Source of the DNA: Flammula alnicola
Taxonomy: Eukaryota > Basidiomycota > Agaricomycetes > Agaricales > Strophariaceae
Direction: 5' to 3'
Length of the DNA stretch: 64,000 bases
Assembly: GCA_015499995.1 (NCBI GenBank)
Contig: JADNRV010000001.1
Location: 868,001 to 932,000, forward strand
Part shown: piece after piece, positions 40,628-52,528 of the stretch
Layout: each line of letters starts with the position of its first letter
How positions within the stretch are numbered: position 1 is the first letter of the stretch
The notes under the pieces: generated by a model
What the model saw: only the letters and a program-made list of their open reading frames with translations
Database searches by the model: none
Told to the model about the DNA's origin: nothing
Program-made: the position numbers and the translations under genes

Positions 40628-40830
40628 GGCTGAATCCTGTGGGGGTGAGGTGCTAGTGGGATGGAAACAAGAAGCGAAACGATTGAGGGCAAGATGGGGG
40701 AGCGATGAGATAACAAACATACCGGTTAAAGACTGAGAATAGCCCAGGAGCGTGTGGGGATGAACGGTGATGAAGTGGGAGGTGTAGTCAGCAGCTACAA
40801 AGAATCCAAGTCATATTTAATCTTACCATC

Positions 40831-41791
40831 ATGCCATCATCTCTTCCCCACCCTCGGCCCGTCCATCCCGAGCTGCTTTTTACCCACGCCGGGTTCCGCG
40901 ACGAACAACTTCCTGCACGTCCTTGCTCATTGCCGGTAACGCCTATCTCACCGCTACCACCCACCATGCACACGAACGACCAGAACCACGTTGCGGGTCT
41001 CCCACCGTCCCCCGATGATGTCCTCGACAAACTCCGGGACCTCGTCTCCCCCACCTATCTCCAGCAAGACACCGCCGCGATGCACATCCGCGCCATGGCA
41101 TTGATTGGGCGCCTAAAGTCTTTGTACCGCGCAGCAAATACCGCGACGCGGCTAAAAAAGGAAGAGACAGCAGCAGCCAGGCAGGAGATGGACCAGTCAC
41201 ATCTCAACCTCCAGAACCTGCTTTATGAAAAAAGGCATCTGGAGCGAGAGATCGAAAAATGCCGACAATTTGCGTGAGTATCGTCCTGGAGAACTTTGCG
41301 CAACGTGCTAAATAGAACGGAGGCATCCACAGTTCCATATACCAAGACATCCCACTATATAACCTCGAGGAATTCAAACGACTCGCACCCCAGGAAGCCC
41401 GCACAGAAGAAGTTCTCTCAGATGAACATCAACTGATGCTCAACCGTCTCAGCTTTGAGCTCGCGGAACGTCAACGGTAAGCCGTTCCTATAATCACATG
41501 CTGTTCACCGGGAACCTAACGCCGACCAACCCAGACTTGATCTCAAGAAGAAGGAACTAATTCAACAGAATGAAGACCTTCTCAAGGAAAGCAAATCGAA
41601 GGTAGCGACAATGGACAGCGTGAAAACACAGATCGACTTGCTCATGAAGGTACGTGTCCGCCTTTCTCCACCTTTGCTCTGCGTGCTGACCTCCATTTGT
41701 CTTGCGTCAAAAGACTGCATCCGAAATACAAAAGAAAGTGGACGAACTCGTGCAACCAATACCCGGTCAAGGAAGCGAATTGCCTGGCTAA
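40831..41791 (+). CDS. THO complex subunit 5 (THOC5/Fmip-like)
   Basis: The diagnostic stretch is LLYEKRHLEREIEKCRQFAS followed by IYQDIPLYNLEEF, formed across an intron at about 41275-41330. Helical, coiled-coil text surrounds it (ALIGRLKSLYRAANTATRLK, then LSFELAERQRLDLKKKELIQ). The end is a short tail (VDELVQPIPGQGSELPG) and TAA 41789-41791. THO couples transcription to mRNA processing and export in the nucleus. This product is short, about 240 residues, keeping only the N-terminal half of animal THOC5; fungal Thp2-like subunits are also small. The start may be 40831 or, more like the family, the ATG at 40966 (MHTNDQNHVAGLPPS); the 45 extra residues are Pro-rich. Confidence 0.82.
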
Positions 41792-42079
41792 AGCGTGGAC
41801 GGATTGTGATTATTTTATTGTTTGGTTCTCATGCTGTCCGTGTTACATTTCTTATATATTGTACAATTTGTAAATTTGTAATGAAGAGTAAAAATTCCGA
41901 AGGAAAAGACTCGATGAGGATTAACGACAAACGCGTAAAGTGTGATGCGATATAGTACAAGTAGTTACAGTACGTAGAAGTTGAAGGGAGAGTTGTCGAG
42001 GACGAGGACTCGTGTGAGGGTATCAAAGGTCGAGTGACGACAAGAAGTCAAAGGGGAAAATGTACAATGCCTTCAGGGT

Positions 42080-42900
42080 TCACTCGTCATCGCTGATGCT
42101 CCCAATATCGCTCATCTCCTCATCTTGGTCTTCCTCCTCGTTACCTTCAGTAGCAGCATCCGCCGCCTCCTTCGTGGCGTACCTCTGTACGTACTCTGCA
42201 ATGAAACATTAGCAGTCGTACAAGAAATACAATGGGATATATCATACCTTTCACCTTTGCCTCGTACTCCTTGGGGTGGCGCATGAGGAGGGCTGCAGCC
42301 TCGCCATTCAATGGGTCGTTGGGGTTTGGGTAACGCAACAGCTGAGGCAAAAAGACCTCGAAGATATTGATCATATCTACAACGCCACCGTGCTGATGAG
42401 CCACTTGTTAAACGCGCAGAGTACGATCCAGACTCACCAAACATCGGTGACCACGTCTGGTTGATAACATCGAGACAGACGGAACCACTCCTGGCCAGAA
42501 TAACGGTGAGTCAACCCTGTACACCACTAAGAAGGGGAGGGCTTACAGTTCATCAATGTTAGGGTGGAAGATCTTGTTCATAAATCCGATGCTTGGGGAT
42601 TTGAATGGATATTGGTCAGGTAGTTCGACGTGGATCTTCCACACGCCCCCTGAGAACGGTGCTGAAGGGTAGTAGAGTAAGCGTATATAATCCACTGCAA
42701 TAGCCTGGGCGGTGGAGCAAGCTTACTTTCTGCAGGACCGTAGAAACGGACGTAGAATTCTTGCATATTGTCATTTACGAGCGATACCTCGTAATCCGAC
42801 ATCAACCTAGGAGAAAGAAAATAAGCAGAAGTTTTCGAAGGACAACCACTGGGATGAGCAGCACATCTTCATCACATCCGTCTCAATTCGTCGCCTGCTG
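42080..42900 (-). CDS. ubc8: Ubiquitin-conjugating enzyme E2 (Ubc8/UBE2H-like)
   Basis: The UBC fold is complete: [40 protein letters not shown], then [20 protein letters not shown] with the catalytic Cys in [13 protein letters not shown], and [19 protein letters not shown]. The acidic tail ([21 protein letters not shown] 42082-42080) is typical of Ubc8/UBE2H, the E2 of the GID/CTLH ligase that degrades gluconeogenic enzymes. An upstream exon ending about 42900 supplies [11 protein letters not shown], in frame with LMSDYE. I could not find a first exon with an ATG that fits, so the true start is upstream of 42900. Confidence 0.9.
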
Positions 42901-43514
42901 GGATTAGCGTAGAGATAAGACAGGGGATTAATTAGAGCACAAGCGGATAATCGGGAGCAACACTTATCATAATGGAACTTATGAATGCGATGAGATCAAC
43001 TCAAGGGTAGTGCGCAAGACTTTCAGGGAGGAGTGCAGGAAAAGTGGCGGTGGGGGAAGTGGCTGAGTTCGTCGTCGAGTCAGCCGTGCAGTGCTAAACG
43101 CAGTCAATGACAAGAGATATATCTGCCGACGGAAATGACCGAAATCACATCACTTTCACCCATTTGCGACTCCGAGGCGGCGGAGCTTCCTGCCATTTGA
43201 CCACCTCGTTGTCTACCCCATTCTCTTTGGCCACTTCCTGACCTCAAGATCCGAGGACCGACAAGTCCCGCTGCATGCGTTTCTTACGTGGAGCTCGTGT
43301 GCAAGCACATACAAAGACAAAAAGACTCGGGTCACCATTAAAAAATCTCAGGCAGCCTCATGTTTCGCGTTCGGAGAAGCACGCGTTGATTTTGCTTTCA
43401 ATGGAGTCTGGACGCTCGGCATGGAAAAAATAATTTACATGTTTCTATAGGATGTCCAGATGCACAGCACGGGGTTCTACAGCGGGCCAGCCACGCCATC
43501 CACCGAACTCCCCG
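42901..43514. other. Region upstream of the Ubc8 gene
   Basis: About 610 bp. It must contain the missing first exon and promoter of the Ubc8-like gene, since its visible 5' exon begins after a splice acceptor. It also takes in the 3' end of the next minus-strand gene. No other feature was seen. Confidence 0.4.
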
Positions 43515-44222
43515 CTAGAAAAACGTGTACTCCTCGTAGACGCAGTAGACGTCGTTTCCGAGACAGGGATCCTTCCATGCGAGATGTTCTTGGGAAGCTT
43601 GGGGAAGCCCAAGGTCGGTGACGCCGCTACTGCCTCCCTGTTTACTCGTTATGGCCTTGTATCCCACAAGGAAAACTAGCGGTAGTGTTCAACTGGTCAA
43701 TACCCGTCGAGTAATATCCCGGCAAAGGAAAGGCCACTAACCGACCCAAAGCAAGGCGAAGATGCCGATGACCGCCATCTCTTCCTGCGACTGGTTCATA
43801 AAGCGGCCATCCATCTTATGGTGCATCATGATCCTACATAGGATGAGGAGATAGATAGTCTCGATAATCTCCCACTTGCGAGACATAGAAGAGAAATGCT
43901 CACATGAATAAAAGTGCCGAAATGGATAGAATCGCGATTGACGTCTGGGTCAGCTGGAACGCATCTATGATAAGAATATTTTTTTTCAATGACTGGAAGA
44001 TAGAAATATCCCAAATGTCAAACCTACGCAGAGAAGTTAGGAGCTTCGTCCCGAAGTGCGCAACGCAAACAACGATGGCCGCTAGACAACCCAGATGAGC
44101 ATCTCGACGAAGTTCATGAGGAATAAGTACCAGTAGCGGCAGATCGAATTGGGTTTGTGCTGAAGAGTGCCATTTGATTCGAACGTATAGAGGATAGTAT
44201 TGAACAAGCTATATACACGCAT
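43515..44222 (-). CDS. Small multi-pass membrane protein, uncharacterised
   Basis: Hydrophobic segments can be read in order: ICRYWYLFLMNFVEMLIWVV, LAAIVVCVAHFGTKLL, LTQTSIAILSISALLFM and EEMAVIGIFALLWV, then a polar tail ending NDVYCVYEEYTFF and TAG at 43517-43515. The loop RFDIWDISIFQSLKKNILII separates helices two and three. Introns at the third helix and after ALLWV join in frame. Between helices one and two the frame breaks by one base (about 44087), or else there is a short intron that removes helix two. The start at 44222 (MRVYSLFNTILYTF) is tentative. The four-helix layout and the neighbouring genes suggest a MARVEL-like protein, but no family motif is clear. Confidence 0.5.
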
Positions 44223-44458
44223 ATAAGTCTAAAGAACTGGATATGAAATATAGTACACGAGGAAAGAGCACGTTTGCTACGTGAGGCACTGCATCGATTT
44301 TCCCAAACGTAAAATGAAACGTATCATGATCATCAAGCTATCGGCCCCTCCTCCTTGAAGCCTTTTGGAAAACACGATGTCGAGCATTCATAAAGAAGGC
44401 CGTAATTGTCATTTGTTAGTCTTGTTAGTCAGATCGTGATTTGCCTGACATTTCATTG

Positions 44459-45603
44459 TCAAGCGGCCGAGAGAGGCATTTGTGTTATCGTGGGCGGGGC
44501 GCCGTTCATGCCTGGTTGAATTATGATTGAATGACCAGGGTTGGGGACCGGGTATCCGTATGGGTATCCTGGACCATAGCCACCAGCAGAGGGAGGTGGG
44601 TATTGCATCATGCCTGGTCCATTGGTATTGGTGTTATAGTATCCTGGCATTTCGTTGAACCACGGAAGCTCTGATAAAGAGTTAAATATCAAGCACGATA
44701 GAGCAAACTATAGAACTTTACCTCGGATCGGTTCCGTCCAGATCCTGTAGCGGCCAAATCTCTCTGCTTGGGCGACGAGCTGGAACAAGATCAAGAACGC
44801 AACCACGAACATGGCAAATAGTGCCCATGAAAAAGCCTGTATGACTTTCATTTCATAGCAATATGCCTGGAAGTTCGCTGAAGAATAAAAATTATAATGG
44901 TCGTAATCATGTGGAATATGTCATTTAGCTCACTCTGGCCATTCTTGGATGGTGTTTTCTGTCCTGCCAGTGAATCGCATTGTAGTGGGCCAATAACATC
45001 ACTTTACGAAGGGGTATCAGTGTACGGAGCTCGATTGGAGTGGAATAACCATACGTCGACCAAGCACCCATCGCTGTAGAGGCAGAATACATAAGCTATA
45101 AATCACTGAAAATATAATTTCATGACTCACCGAGCCACAAAGTACCCAGAATAAACAGTGTTATTGCTTCTGTTTGAGGTACCGCCCATTGTAGACTGTA
45201 GAAAGTTTAACGAATTGCAGGAAAACTACGAAATGGGCGTTGGCACTGACGTCAGCAAGAATGTGAATATCGTTAACGATGGGACGACGATGGCGAAGAC
45301 AATAAAATCCTCTGTAAACAGTCATTCAATTTTGAGGCTCCGAGTGATGAGTCAATGGCAGAAGAACGCACTGTGGAAATGGGGCAGGAAGACGTTGGCA
45401 AAGTTGGCCGCCAATCCAAGAACCGTCCCTAGAAGCACGTTAGAGAATGTTCATATCACTCTCATCATCTCGAATATTACCCGAGAGCACGAACACAACG
45501 ACTGGAAGGGTAGATTAGGATCAGATTGAGGCGGTCATAAAACAGGCGGCGTCGAATCCTCACGGTAGAAGCCCAATCTATTGTTCCCAAAGCGCACAGT
45601 CAT
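44459..45603 (-). CDS. MARVEL-like four-helix membrane protein
   Basis: Exons joined by eye give MTVRFGNNRLGFY, helix 1 VVFVLSGTVLGLAANF, helix 2 DFIVFAIVVPSLTIFTFLLT, helix 3 AITLFILGTLWLAMGAW, a luminal-type loop with Cys, helix 4 QAFSWALFAMFVVAFLILFQ and a Tyr/Pro/Gly-rich cytosolic tail (PPSAGGYGPGYPYGYPVPNP) ending QMPLSAA. Four closely spaced helices and a Trp in the helix 3 region (GTLWLAMGAWSTD) fit the MARVEL fold, found in eisosome, tetraspan and vesicle proteins of fungi. One exon boundary near 44900 is not certain. The substrate or partner is unknown. Confidence 0.68.
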
Positions 45604-45962
45604 GATCTTGAACTTGGAAGAGACAAGATATGGAAGTTGGCGGTGGGGAGATTTGAGAAAGAGAAAGGATATCTGGTCCGGTATGTGATATGGAGGTGCG
45701 CTGGAAACCTGTGCAAGAGACGGCTCTCGAGCACCGATATTAAAGAGCTCGAACCGTTACCTTATGTGGTTGAACTTCAATTTTATGACGTAAACATGTG
45801 ACCTTTAATACGGACTTCATTTCGCAGAATCCACTCAGGCTTATCCTCCGTGAAAATTCCCTGGTGTATAGCTATCTAATATACATCACGATTGCGTGAA
45901 ATATCTCTACATCGTTTCCCATGTTAAATAAAGGAGAAAAAGTGATACAAATACTAGAATCC

Positions 45963-47218
45963 TCAACGGGGAGAACCACGCGCAGGACCTCTGCTATATG
46001 GGTTCAACATTCCACCGTTCTCCAGGTCGGCAGTGGCCGACCCGCTTCGTGGCGAGCTACCAGAGCCTTGCCGCGTATATCTGCCCGGAGATGTCGCCTT
46101 TGGCGGCGTCGGGTAAGGGTTTCGCGGTTGGTAAGACCGTGTCGAAGGGTACTCGCGCTCTCGTCTTGGGCTAACTTTCTTTTCTGGCTTCTCTGTGAAG
46201 ACGGTCTCGCCCATGTAGACAGTAGCGACGGGAAGGACACTCGAGCTGCTTGTCCTCGCTCGTGTCTGCTTGGCGTTGTCGTAATTGTTGAACCAGGCGC
46301 ACGACGTAACCGGACCGTGCCACATGTGGTCGTCGCCTTTGCGATGTCTGCGAACGGCAAGGAATAGTAATGCAAGGCAGGCGAATATTACTATATTGAT
46401 GTCAATTGCGAAGGTCCCCAAAAATAATAGGGGTGCGCTTACCTAGTGCGGCATTCATGAGAGAAAAGGACATGAGGACCCGGTACATTGCTTGATATTG
46501 GTCGGTATGGACTTTAGGGGTTATTAGAAAATTGGGGTGAGATGGTAAAAAAAATTTCGAATTACTCACAGCTAGCGAGCGCATTATCCAATGGCGTTGT
46601 TCCGTTGTCTGGGGAGAAGCACTCGACGTCGGCGGTTTGCGCATCGGATGTCGCGAGATATACACCAAGAACTACAGAAATATTGAGCATATGAATTTGT
46701 AGTTACCAAGGAAGAACTCACCAAGCCAGAAGATGCCTGCCAACCCCAAGCAGGCTAATTCGATCCTAGTCGATATTGGGTTCCTCCCCCGAAGGAAAAA
46801 GCTGAACGAGAGGCTATCAAGAGGTCAGCTTAGCAATGTACCGGGGAAACGTTGCAACTCACAGAACCAGGAAAATAAGCATGCTCGCTGTGCACACGAA
46901 GATGGCGAACGGGATGAAACGAGCTGAAAGCAATCCATTCGGATTAGCGAAACAACTAAGGAAAGATGGGCAACATTGCTACTTACTGAGGTCCGAGGAG
47001 GCCAACACCGACTGTAAATGCCCCGCCATCGCCAGACATATCACAGTGAACAATATGACCGTGCCTGAGTTGACTGTTAGACAACAGTATAATGCACATA
47101 AAGGAGCCGACTCACCATAGATCGAGGTCCGGATTGTGTTGAATAGCGACGACATGCGAGCTCTAGAGGATGGTGGTTGACTTTGGCGAGAATGAGTTTG
47201 CGGTGCGGAGGGCGGCAT
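45963..47218 (-). CDS. MARVEL-like four-helix membrane protein, second copy
   Basis: It starts MPPSAPQTHSRQSQPPSSRA at 47218. The helices read VILFTVICLAMAGHLQSVLA, RFIPFAIFVCTASMLIFLV, IELACLGLAGIFWLVLGVYL and LMNAALVIFACLALLFLAVR. The loop between helices three and four contains ADVECFSPDN. The cytosolic tail is Arg/Ser/Pro-rich (RNPYPTPPKATSPGRY), ending GPARGSPR, TGA 45965-45963. Its layout matches the neighbouring gene at 44459-45603, though tails and loops differ, so the two look like old tandem paralogues. Role unknown. Confidence 0.68.
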
Positions 47219-47524
47219 GATAAACTGCTGGACAATGAATGGCACGAGGCAAACATGAACACCCGGAACACGGGGAGGTCGTGGATGAACGTTAAAAGCG
47301 TGATTTCGGCAACAACAGTCAGTCCTACGGCCAGCCAGCCAGGTCCTCTAGAAAACGCAGCTGCAGCGAGGTAGTGGGGAGGGGCAATGCCGGTTCTGCT
47401 GATTTTGTTTGTACTTGTTGTCCCACCTTATAATTCTGCATAGCAAATGGAAAAACAATATTTAACGGCATAACATGCCTCTTTTCGCAAGGTGAAAAAC
47501 TAAATCATAAGTTAAATAACATAG

Positions 47525-47635
47525 CTAGGCTTTCGCCTGAAAAAAATATAAAAAAGTTAAAGGATAAGGTCTGATCTATATGTAATGGGACGAAGAATGA
47601 ACCGTAAATTTAAATTTTTTCAGGCGAAAGCCTAG
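47525..47635. repeat. Perfect 21-bp inverted repeat with short spacer
   Basis: CTAGGCTTTCGCCTGAAAAAA (47525-47545) is followed 69 bp later by its exact complement (47615-47635). The spacer is AT-rich. The 111-bp unit sits in AT-rich DNA next to TA dinucleotides and could be a miniature transposon remnant or a hairpin. Confidence 0.85.
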
Positions 47636-47939
47636 ATAATAAACAAAGGTGTATTTTCTCTCTATAAATGTGGTCAAGAAAACCAAGTGGTGAGCTGCAA
47701 TTTTGCTTTTAAAAATGAGGCCAAAAATGCGGTCAAAGGATTATGTAATACACAATTAACGACGCGTCGGGAATGATTTAGCATAGTTTTTATATAATTT
47801 TAGGTCTCAAATTATATTCTAATTCTACTTCACATACTTTATAACATTTATGATTTGTTGCAGAGGTGAAAAACGCCCATTGACGACGAACATGGTCAAT
47901 TATCCTCAATTGCGAACGAACAATCGACGTTTGGCGGAT

Positions 47940-47973
47940 TTTGGGTGGCTGTGCCATTAGTCAGCCACCCAAA
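47940..47973. repeat. 12-bp perfect hairpin
   Basis: TTTGGGTGGCTG (47940-47951) and CAGCCACCCAAA (47962-47973) are exact complements with a 10-nt loop. It lies between genes, with no nearby open frame. Confidence 0.85.
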
Positions 47974-48263
47974 TCAACATCAGGCGTTGCCCCTCCCCAG
48001 AGGTAGACAGAAAGAAATTTTGATTCGGAGCCTCTGCCCATTTGAGCAATCGCGAGGTGTGAATAAACGGAGTTATTGTGCCTCGAGGCAGCTTGGCACA
48101 GCCACAGATCAGATATCGCGCTCAAATCAAATCACACGCTCTCCCCAGAAGGCCTAACCACCCTTCGAGCTCCCGCTCCAATGCCTCACGGCTCGCAATA
48201 ATATCCTACATGATATCTCATTTAATAAGTACAACAGTAGAACAAAGCTATCGCTTGGCCTGT

Positions 48264-51203
48264 TTATTCAATTTCTCGACGCAAAACCTCTCCGATGTCG
48301 TGATAAAAGACCAGACACTCGGGGTTCGAGAGGGTCGCCGGGTTCACGGAGGACAATGGCGCCCCATTGATTATCTGTATTTGAATGACTTAGACTCAAG
48401 GAGGCCACGCGTTCTGGATTACAGCTGCACTCTCACCTTCTTAACGAGAACCTCCACACGTTTTCCGTTCAGGGTATAGGGGATATCCGACACTTGGATG
48501 ATCTACATTGGACAATGGAGGTTAACACGGACAATGTTAGATGGCAGGCAAACATGATCAATGCCGAAATAAAAACATACCCGTGCCGGCACATGCCGCG
48601 GACTTCTGTTCGTCCGAATTTCTGCTTTCATCTTTGCCTCGAAGGCAGGAGTGAGCTCGTGTCCTGGCGGAAGCTTGACGAATAGTATAACCCGTTCATC
48701 TGCCCCTCCGTCCGTTTTCTGCCCAACGGCCAGGTAGTCCACGATGGCATATTCCGCAGCCGCATGCGCGAAATATAGATCAAGTACTTCATAGATTTCC
48801 GCAGAACCGTATCGTATACCTCCGGGGTTCCTGCGAACATGCATCAGATGACTTTCCATTAAAAGTATGTTATAAAAAACATACAGTACACCGTCTGATC
48901 GTCCGAGCATAACAAGACCACCTCCATTCCCTAGTCTCGAACGTGTTATGATAATGTGATCGCCGTGGTCTTCGAACGATAAGTACACAAAGCAATGGAA
49001 GAAGCTTAAAATGTTCACTCACACCATACACCTTTGAACTCAGAGAAGTAAGATTGGTAGAACCTAACTTGGGCTGCTTTAACATCATCCTCTGTGCCAT
49101 ATCCAGGAAGAGGCCAGAAGCCAAGAGGCATGCATGGGAAGGGCTTCACGCAGACAAGTTCACCAGATACGTCAGGAGGGTTAATAGCACCAGTGGACGA
49201 AAAACTCTCGACCGCCATTCCCAGCATCCTGCATTGGATCTCCCCGCGAAACACCGGAAGGGCAGAACACATTCCGGCAAATAAGGAACATATATCTGTC
49301 CCACCTGCCCATTGGCTTGAGAAGAGCTAATAGACTTCAGAACATAAATAGAATCGCACCCGATATAGATCCCAGAAGCACCTTGGGGTGTATATGCTGA
49401 TACACATAGTCGAATAGAGGAGGGGCAAGAGGCGATCCAGTGGAATAGATATGACGCAAAGTGCTAAGGTCATGGTGTTCTCGGGGCCGATAATGTTTCT
49501 AAGTACATCCATGTGTAATGTTTGCAAATCATAAACAGAGAAAGAAAAGCTCAAGACAGCATACCGAGAGTTGGTCCAGGTATTTCGCACTGGTTCCAAA
49601 AATAGTGATGCCGAGATCATCCACAAGTTTCCACAGAAGACTCACGTCTCGGAGAGGGCTTCCATCATACAAAACCAGAGTGCACCCGATGCTGAGTCCG
49701 CTCACGAGGAAATTCCACATCATCCATCCCCTGAGAGTGAAAGGTTGTCAATGTCGTAAGACTCGGGGTCATATAATGTGTTCACCAACGTTGTCGTATA
49801 ATAAAAAAAGACGTCGTCAGGAAGAAGGTCACCACATATCGCGAATTCCTTATTTGACTGAAGTAACATCCCACCAGCTCGGTGCACTATAGGTCTGGGG
49901 GCTTTCAATTATGGATAGGTCAGTGACAGAGGCGCGTGTGAAGACGTACTTCGGACGACCGGTTGTCCCACTGCTGAATAAAATCCAAAGGGGGGCATCG
50001 AAGGGAAGACGATTCCACTCTATCTCCCCATTTATCGAGCGACCAAGCTTGTGTTGCTGTCCTTCTTTGACGAAATTTTCCCATCCAACCCAGCCGCTTT
50101 TCCATAATTGGCGATTCTGCCCCTGAGCAAAGGTGCTTATAATGACGACTTGCGGTGAGGGTATTTTATCGGACAGGCCCGACAGAAGAGCTGAAAGCTT
50201 GGGCAAATGCGGGTGGACCTTGTGATTGTAGCTGTAAATCAGTCAGCAGCGTATTCGAGAAGGTGGGGATAGAAAATAGAACAGCAACGCACACGACAGC
50301 GTCAACCGAGAATATGATTTTGGGCTGAACTTGCTCCAGGCTATTTCGCGAATCAGGCATTCATCCTCTAATCCTGCAAGAAAATCCCATACCGTTCCAT
50401 GACGCCTTCAGGCCCAAAATCGGCTGCTGCACTGACCCAAATTCCACCGATCGCTGAAGTCGCCAGACATGCAGCTAAGTTCTCCTGCGAATAAAAAGTG
50501 AGGTAACGTTCAGTTCGCTGAATTCGCAAGACCGGAGACCGATGTCCAAGAAACGCACGATGCAATTTGACGAGTATGAAGCAACACGGTCTCCTTGCTT
50601 TATACCATGATAGATCAATGCCGAAACGACATCTGCAACGAGGGCGTAGAGCTGCGCGTATGTTACATTCCTCAGACGAGGTACTGGGTCATCTGGGGTG
50701 GGTTCCGCTAGGAGGGATCATCGCTATCAACGTTTCCCCGCATCACAATCATGATAGACATATAACGCAACTGGCTTCGATGAGTGCCATCTTATCGTCC
50801 AAACGGCAACGTAGCATATTTTCGGCCCAGTTGACTCGGGCATCTGCAAACCTGAATAGAATCTTTGTTAGCAACTGGAACTTGATCATTGTTTTTTTTT
50901 TTGTTTTTTTTTTTTGGAAGAAGCGCACCATACTGGATTCGCCGGCGGCAATGCAGCGTTATCTACGACATGGGAACCCTTCTCTCCGATAACATTGGTC
51001 TCGTCCCAAACCATCCTCCAGAAGGCATCCAGCTGGGTTGTCGACCATTTGTACAGGTCGAAGTATGACTGCAAGTTCAACCCGTGGGCGGCGTTAACCT
51101 GACGGAGGAAGCGAAACGTCGCGGACGATTGCACGTCCGCATTGGAAGGTTGAAAAAGAGGACTTTCATCGCTGGTATGATGAGGTAGCAATACGTCAGC
51201 CAT
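48264..51203 (-). CDS. Acetoacetyl-CoA synthetase
   Basis: It starts [20 protein letters not shown] at 51203. Family signatures: the AMP-binding loop [12 protein letters not shown], then [12 protein letters not shown] across an intron, [20 protein letters not shown] and [12 protein letters not shown] (Asp in the adenylate site). [20 protein letters not shown] and [20 protein letters not shown] follow. The C-terminal lysine region [16 protein letters not shown] is present. The stop is TAA 48266-48264. Length is close to the usual 670 residues. The enzyme activates acetoacetate to its CoA thioester with ATP in the cytosol, feeding lipid and sterol synthesis or ketone use. About ten introns were seen. 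A long T tract (about 50889-50919) lies inside the intron after the first coding exon. Confidence 0.93.
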
Positions 51204-51870
51204 GCTTAGAGAAACGATGGGTAGATCTGTGCTGCGCTCGGGCTAAGTATACAGTGCCAAGATAGAGGCCGGGAATGGAGCGATAACGGGACTGGGGTAA
51301 TGGTCGAGCCGAACACGAGTACCCGATGGTCAACATGGTAATTATAAAACGAAGAGAAATATCTCACATACGATGCGTGTTGGTCGTGTGTATTGCAGCA
51401 GTGGAAGTTGAGCGGCGTCTGACGGTCGGTCTCGAGATGATTAACGGAGGGAACTCGGAGTGACCAACCTGTGACATCCCGTCGAAGCCCGTTCTTTGCG
51501 GTGCAAAGCGTGACATACGTGACATAAATTCGGACCGAGCGCACGTTTGCAGCGGGACAATTGATCAGATCACAATGCGGGGCAATTGGGTTTAAGGCAA
51601 GATCGAGATTCGAGCTGATTCGAGTCAACGATTAAAATAAATTAATAATGGTTGGACCTCCCATTTTTATTCTTTCTTCAACTCGTCACCGCCACCTCAC
51701 GTTTGTGCTCCCATTTGCCCCAACAACTCTCTCCTTTACCATCAAAGCTCTCTGTCAGCGCTTGTGCCCACAACACGCTGACTCACCAAAGCCTATAAAT
51801 CCTTCCCCAGGCGCTTTACATTTCCTGACCTTCCACCACCACCACCACCTTACAACCCACTCAACCCACC
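51204..51870. promoter_or_regulatory. Divergent region between acetoacetyl-CoA synthetase and a small gene
   Basis: About 670 bp separate two opposite starts. The last 200 bp before 51871 are strongly pyrimidine-rich on the plus strand, as is common in basidiomycete leaders. I could not assign factor sites or any other gene. Confidence 0.5.
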
Positions 51871-52528
51871 ATGGACAGATTACTCGCGCCCCATAGCCCA
51901 GAAGCCACGCCCACTACCACCTTAGGTATGTTCCTCCTTTCTGTGCCACCTGTGCCATTTTCCGGCCATGCCACCAGTCTGACTCATCCCGAGCTGACGT
52001 GTCTTTCTTCTTCGTGCAGTGAAAACACCTTCAGCTGGCACACCGACCAACCCTCCGTCGACGAGTCACTAATATCGGGCTGCGCTCTTATCGCGCCTTT
52101 GACCGCTACCTCAGTGGAAACGATTTATTCCTCTGCCTAGAACGCGCTCCGAGTTGGAAAGCATTCTGTACGTCTCTCGGCGCCTTTTTCATTACCCCGT
52201 TCCATCAGCGCTGACACCTCTTTGTTGCAAGGCGGAGATATGCATATGACGCGATACACAACGCTATCGCCAGCAGTCGTTCCCAGCTGCAGACGGGCGG
52301 CTACAGCAGAGTGAGTTATATTGTGGCGCAATAACATATGTGTGTTCCTGATATATCAAATTCAAATTCTAGGTTTGTCACCTTGCGGAAAAATCGATCC
52401 GAGATGTCCTGAATACCAGCGACAATGTGAATATTCTGCTGGCACTTCACCGGCCTGCGGGTGATTCTCCGAATTCTTCGAATCACGACGCAGAAGAAAA
52501 CAACAGCACGCGTATCACGACGAAGTGA
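51871..52528 (+). CDS. Small uncharacterised protein (about 125 residues)
   Basis: It starts MDRLLAPHSPEATPTTT at an ATG preceded by a Kozak-like CCACC. Four introns are needed. The second (from GTCGAC at about 52068 to CTGCCTAG at 52140) skips two stop codons and joins NPP to TRSELESILRRYAYDAIHNA. The protein continues IASSRSQLQTGGYSR, VCHLAEKSIRDVLNTSDN and a Ser/Asn/Glu tail (SPNSSNHDAEENNSTRITTK, TGA 52526-52528). Splicing is consistent in frame but not unique. The middle is a predicted helix pair. No family was recognised; it is too short to be more certain. Confidence 0.55.

Larger units (their letters stand above)
47219..48263. other. AT-rich intergenic region with inverted repeats
   Basis: About 1.04 kb. 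47400-47860 is very AT-rich. Two inverted repeats are present (47525-47635 and 47940-47973, listed separately). No credible frame was seen; the 3' end of the acetoacetyl-CoA synthetase gene lies at its right edge. Confidence 0.5.
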
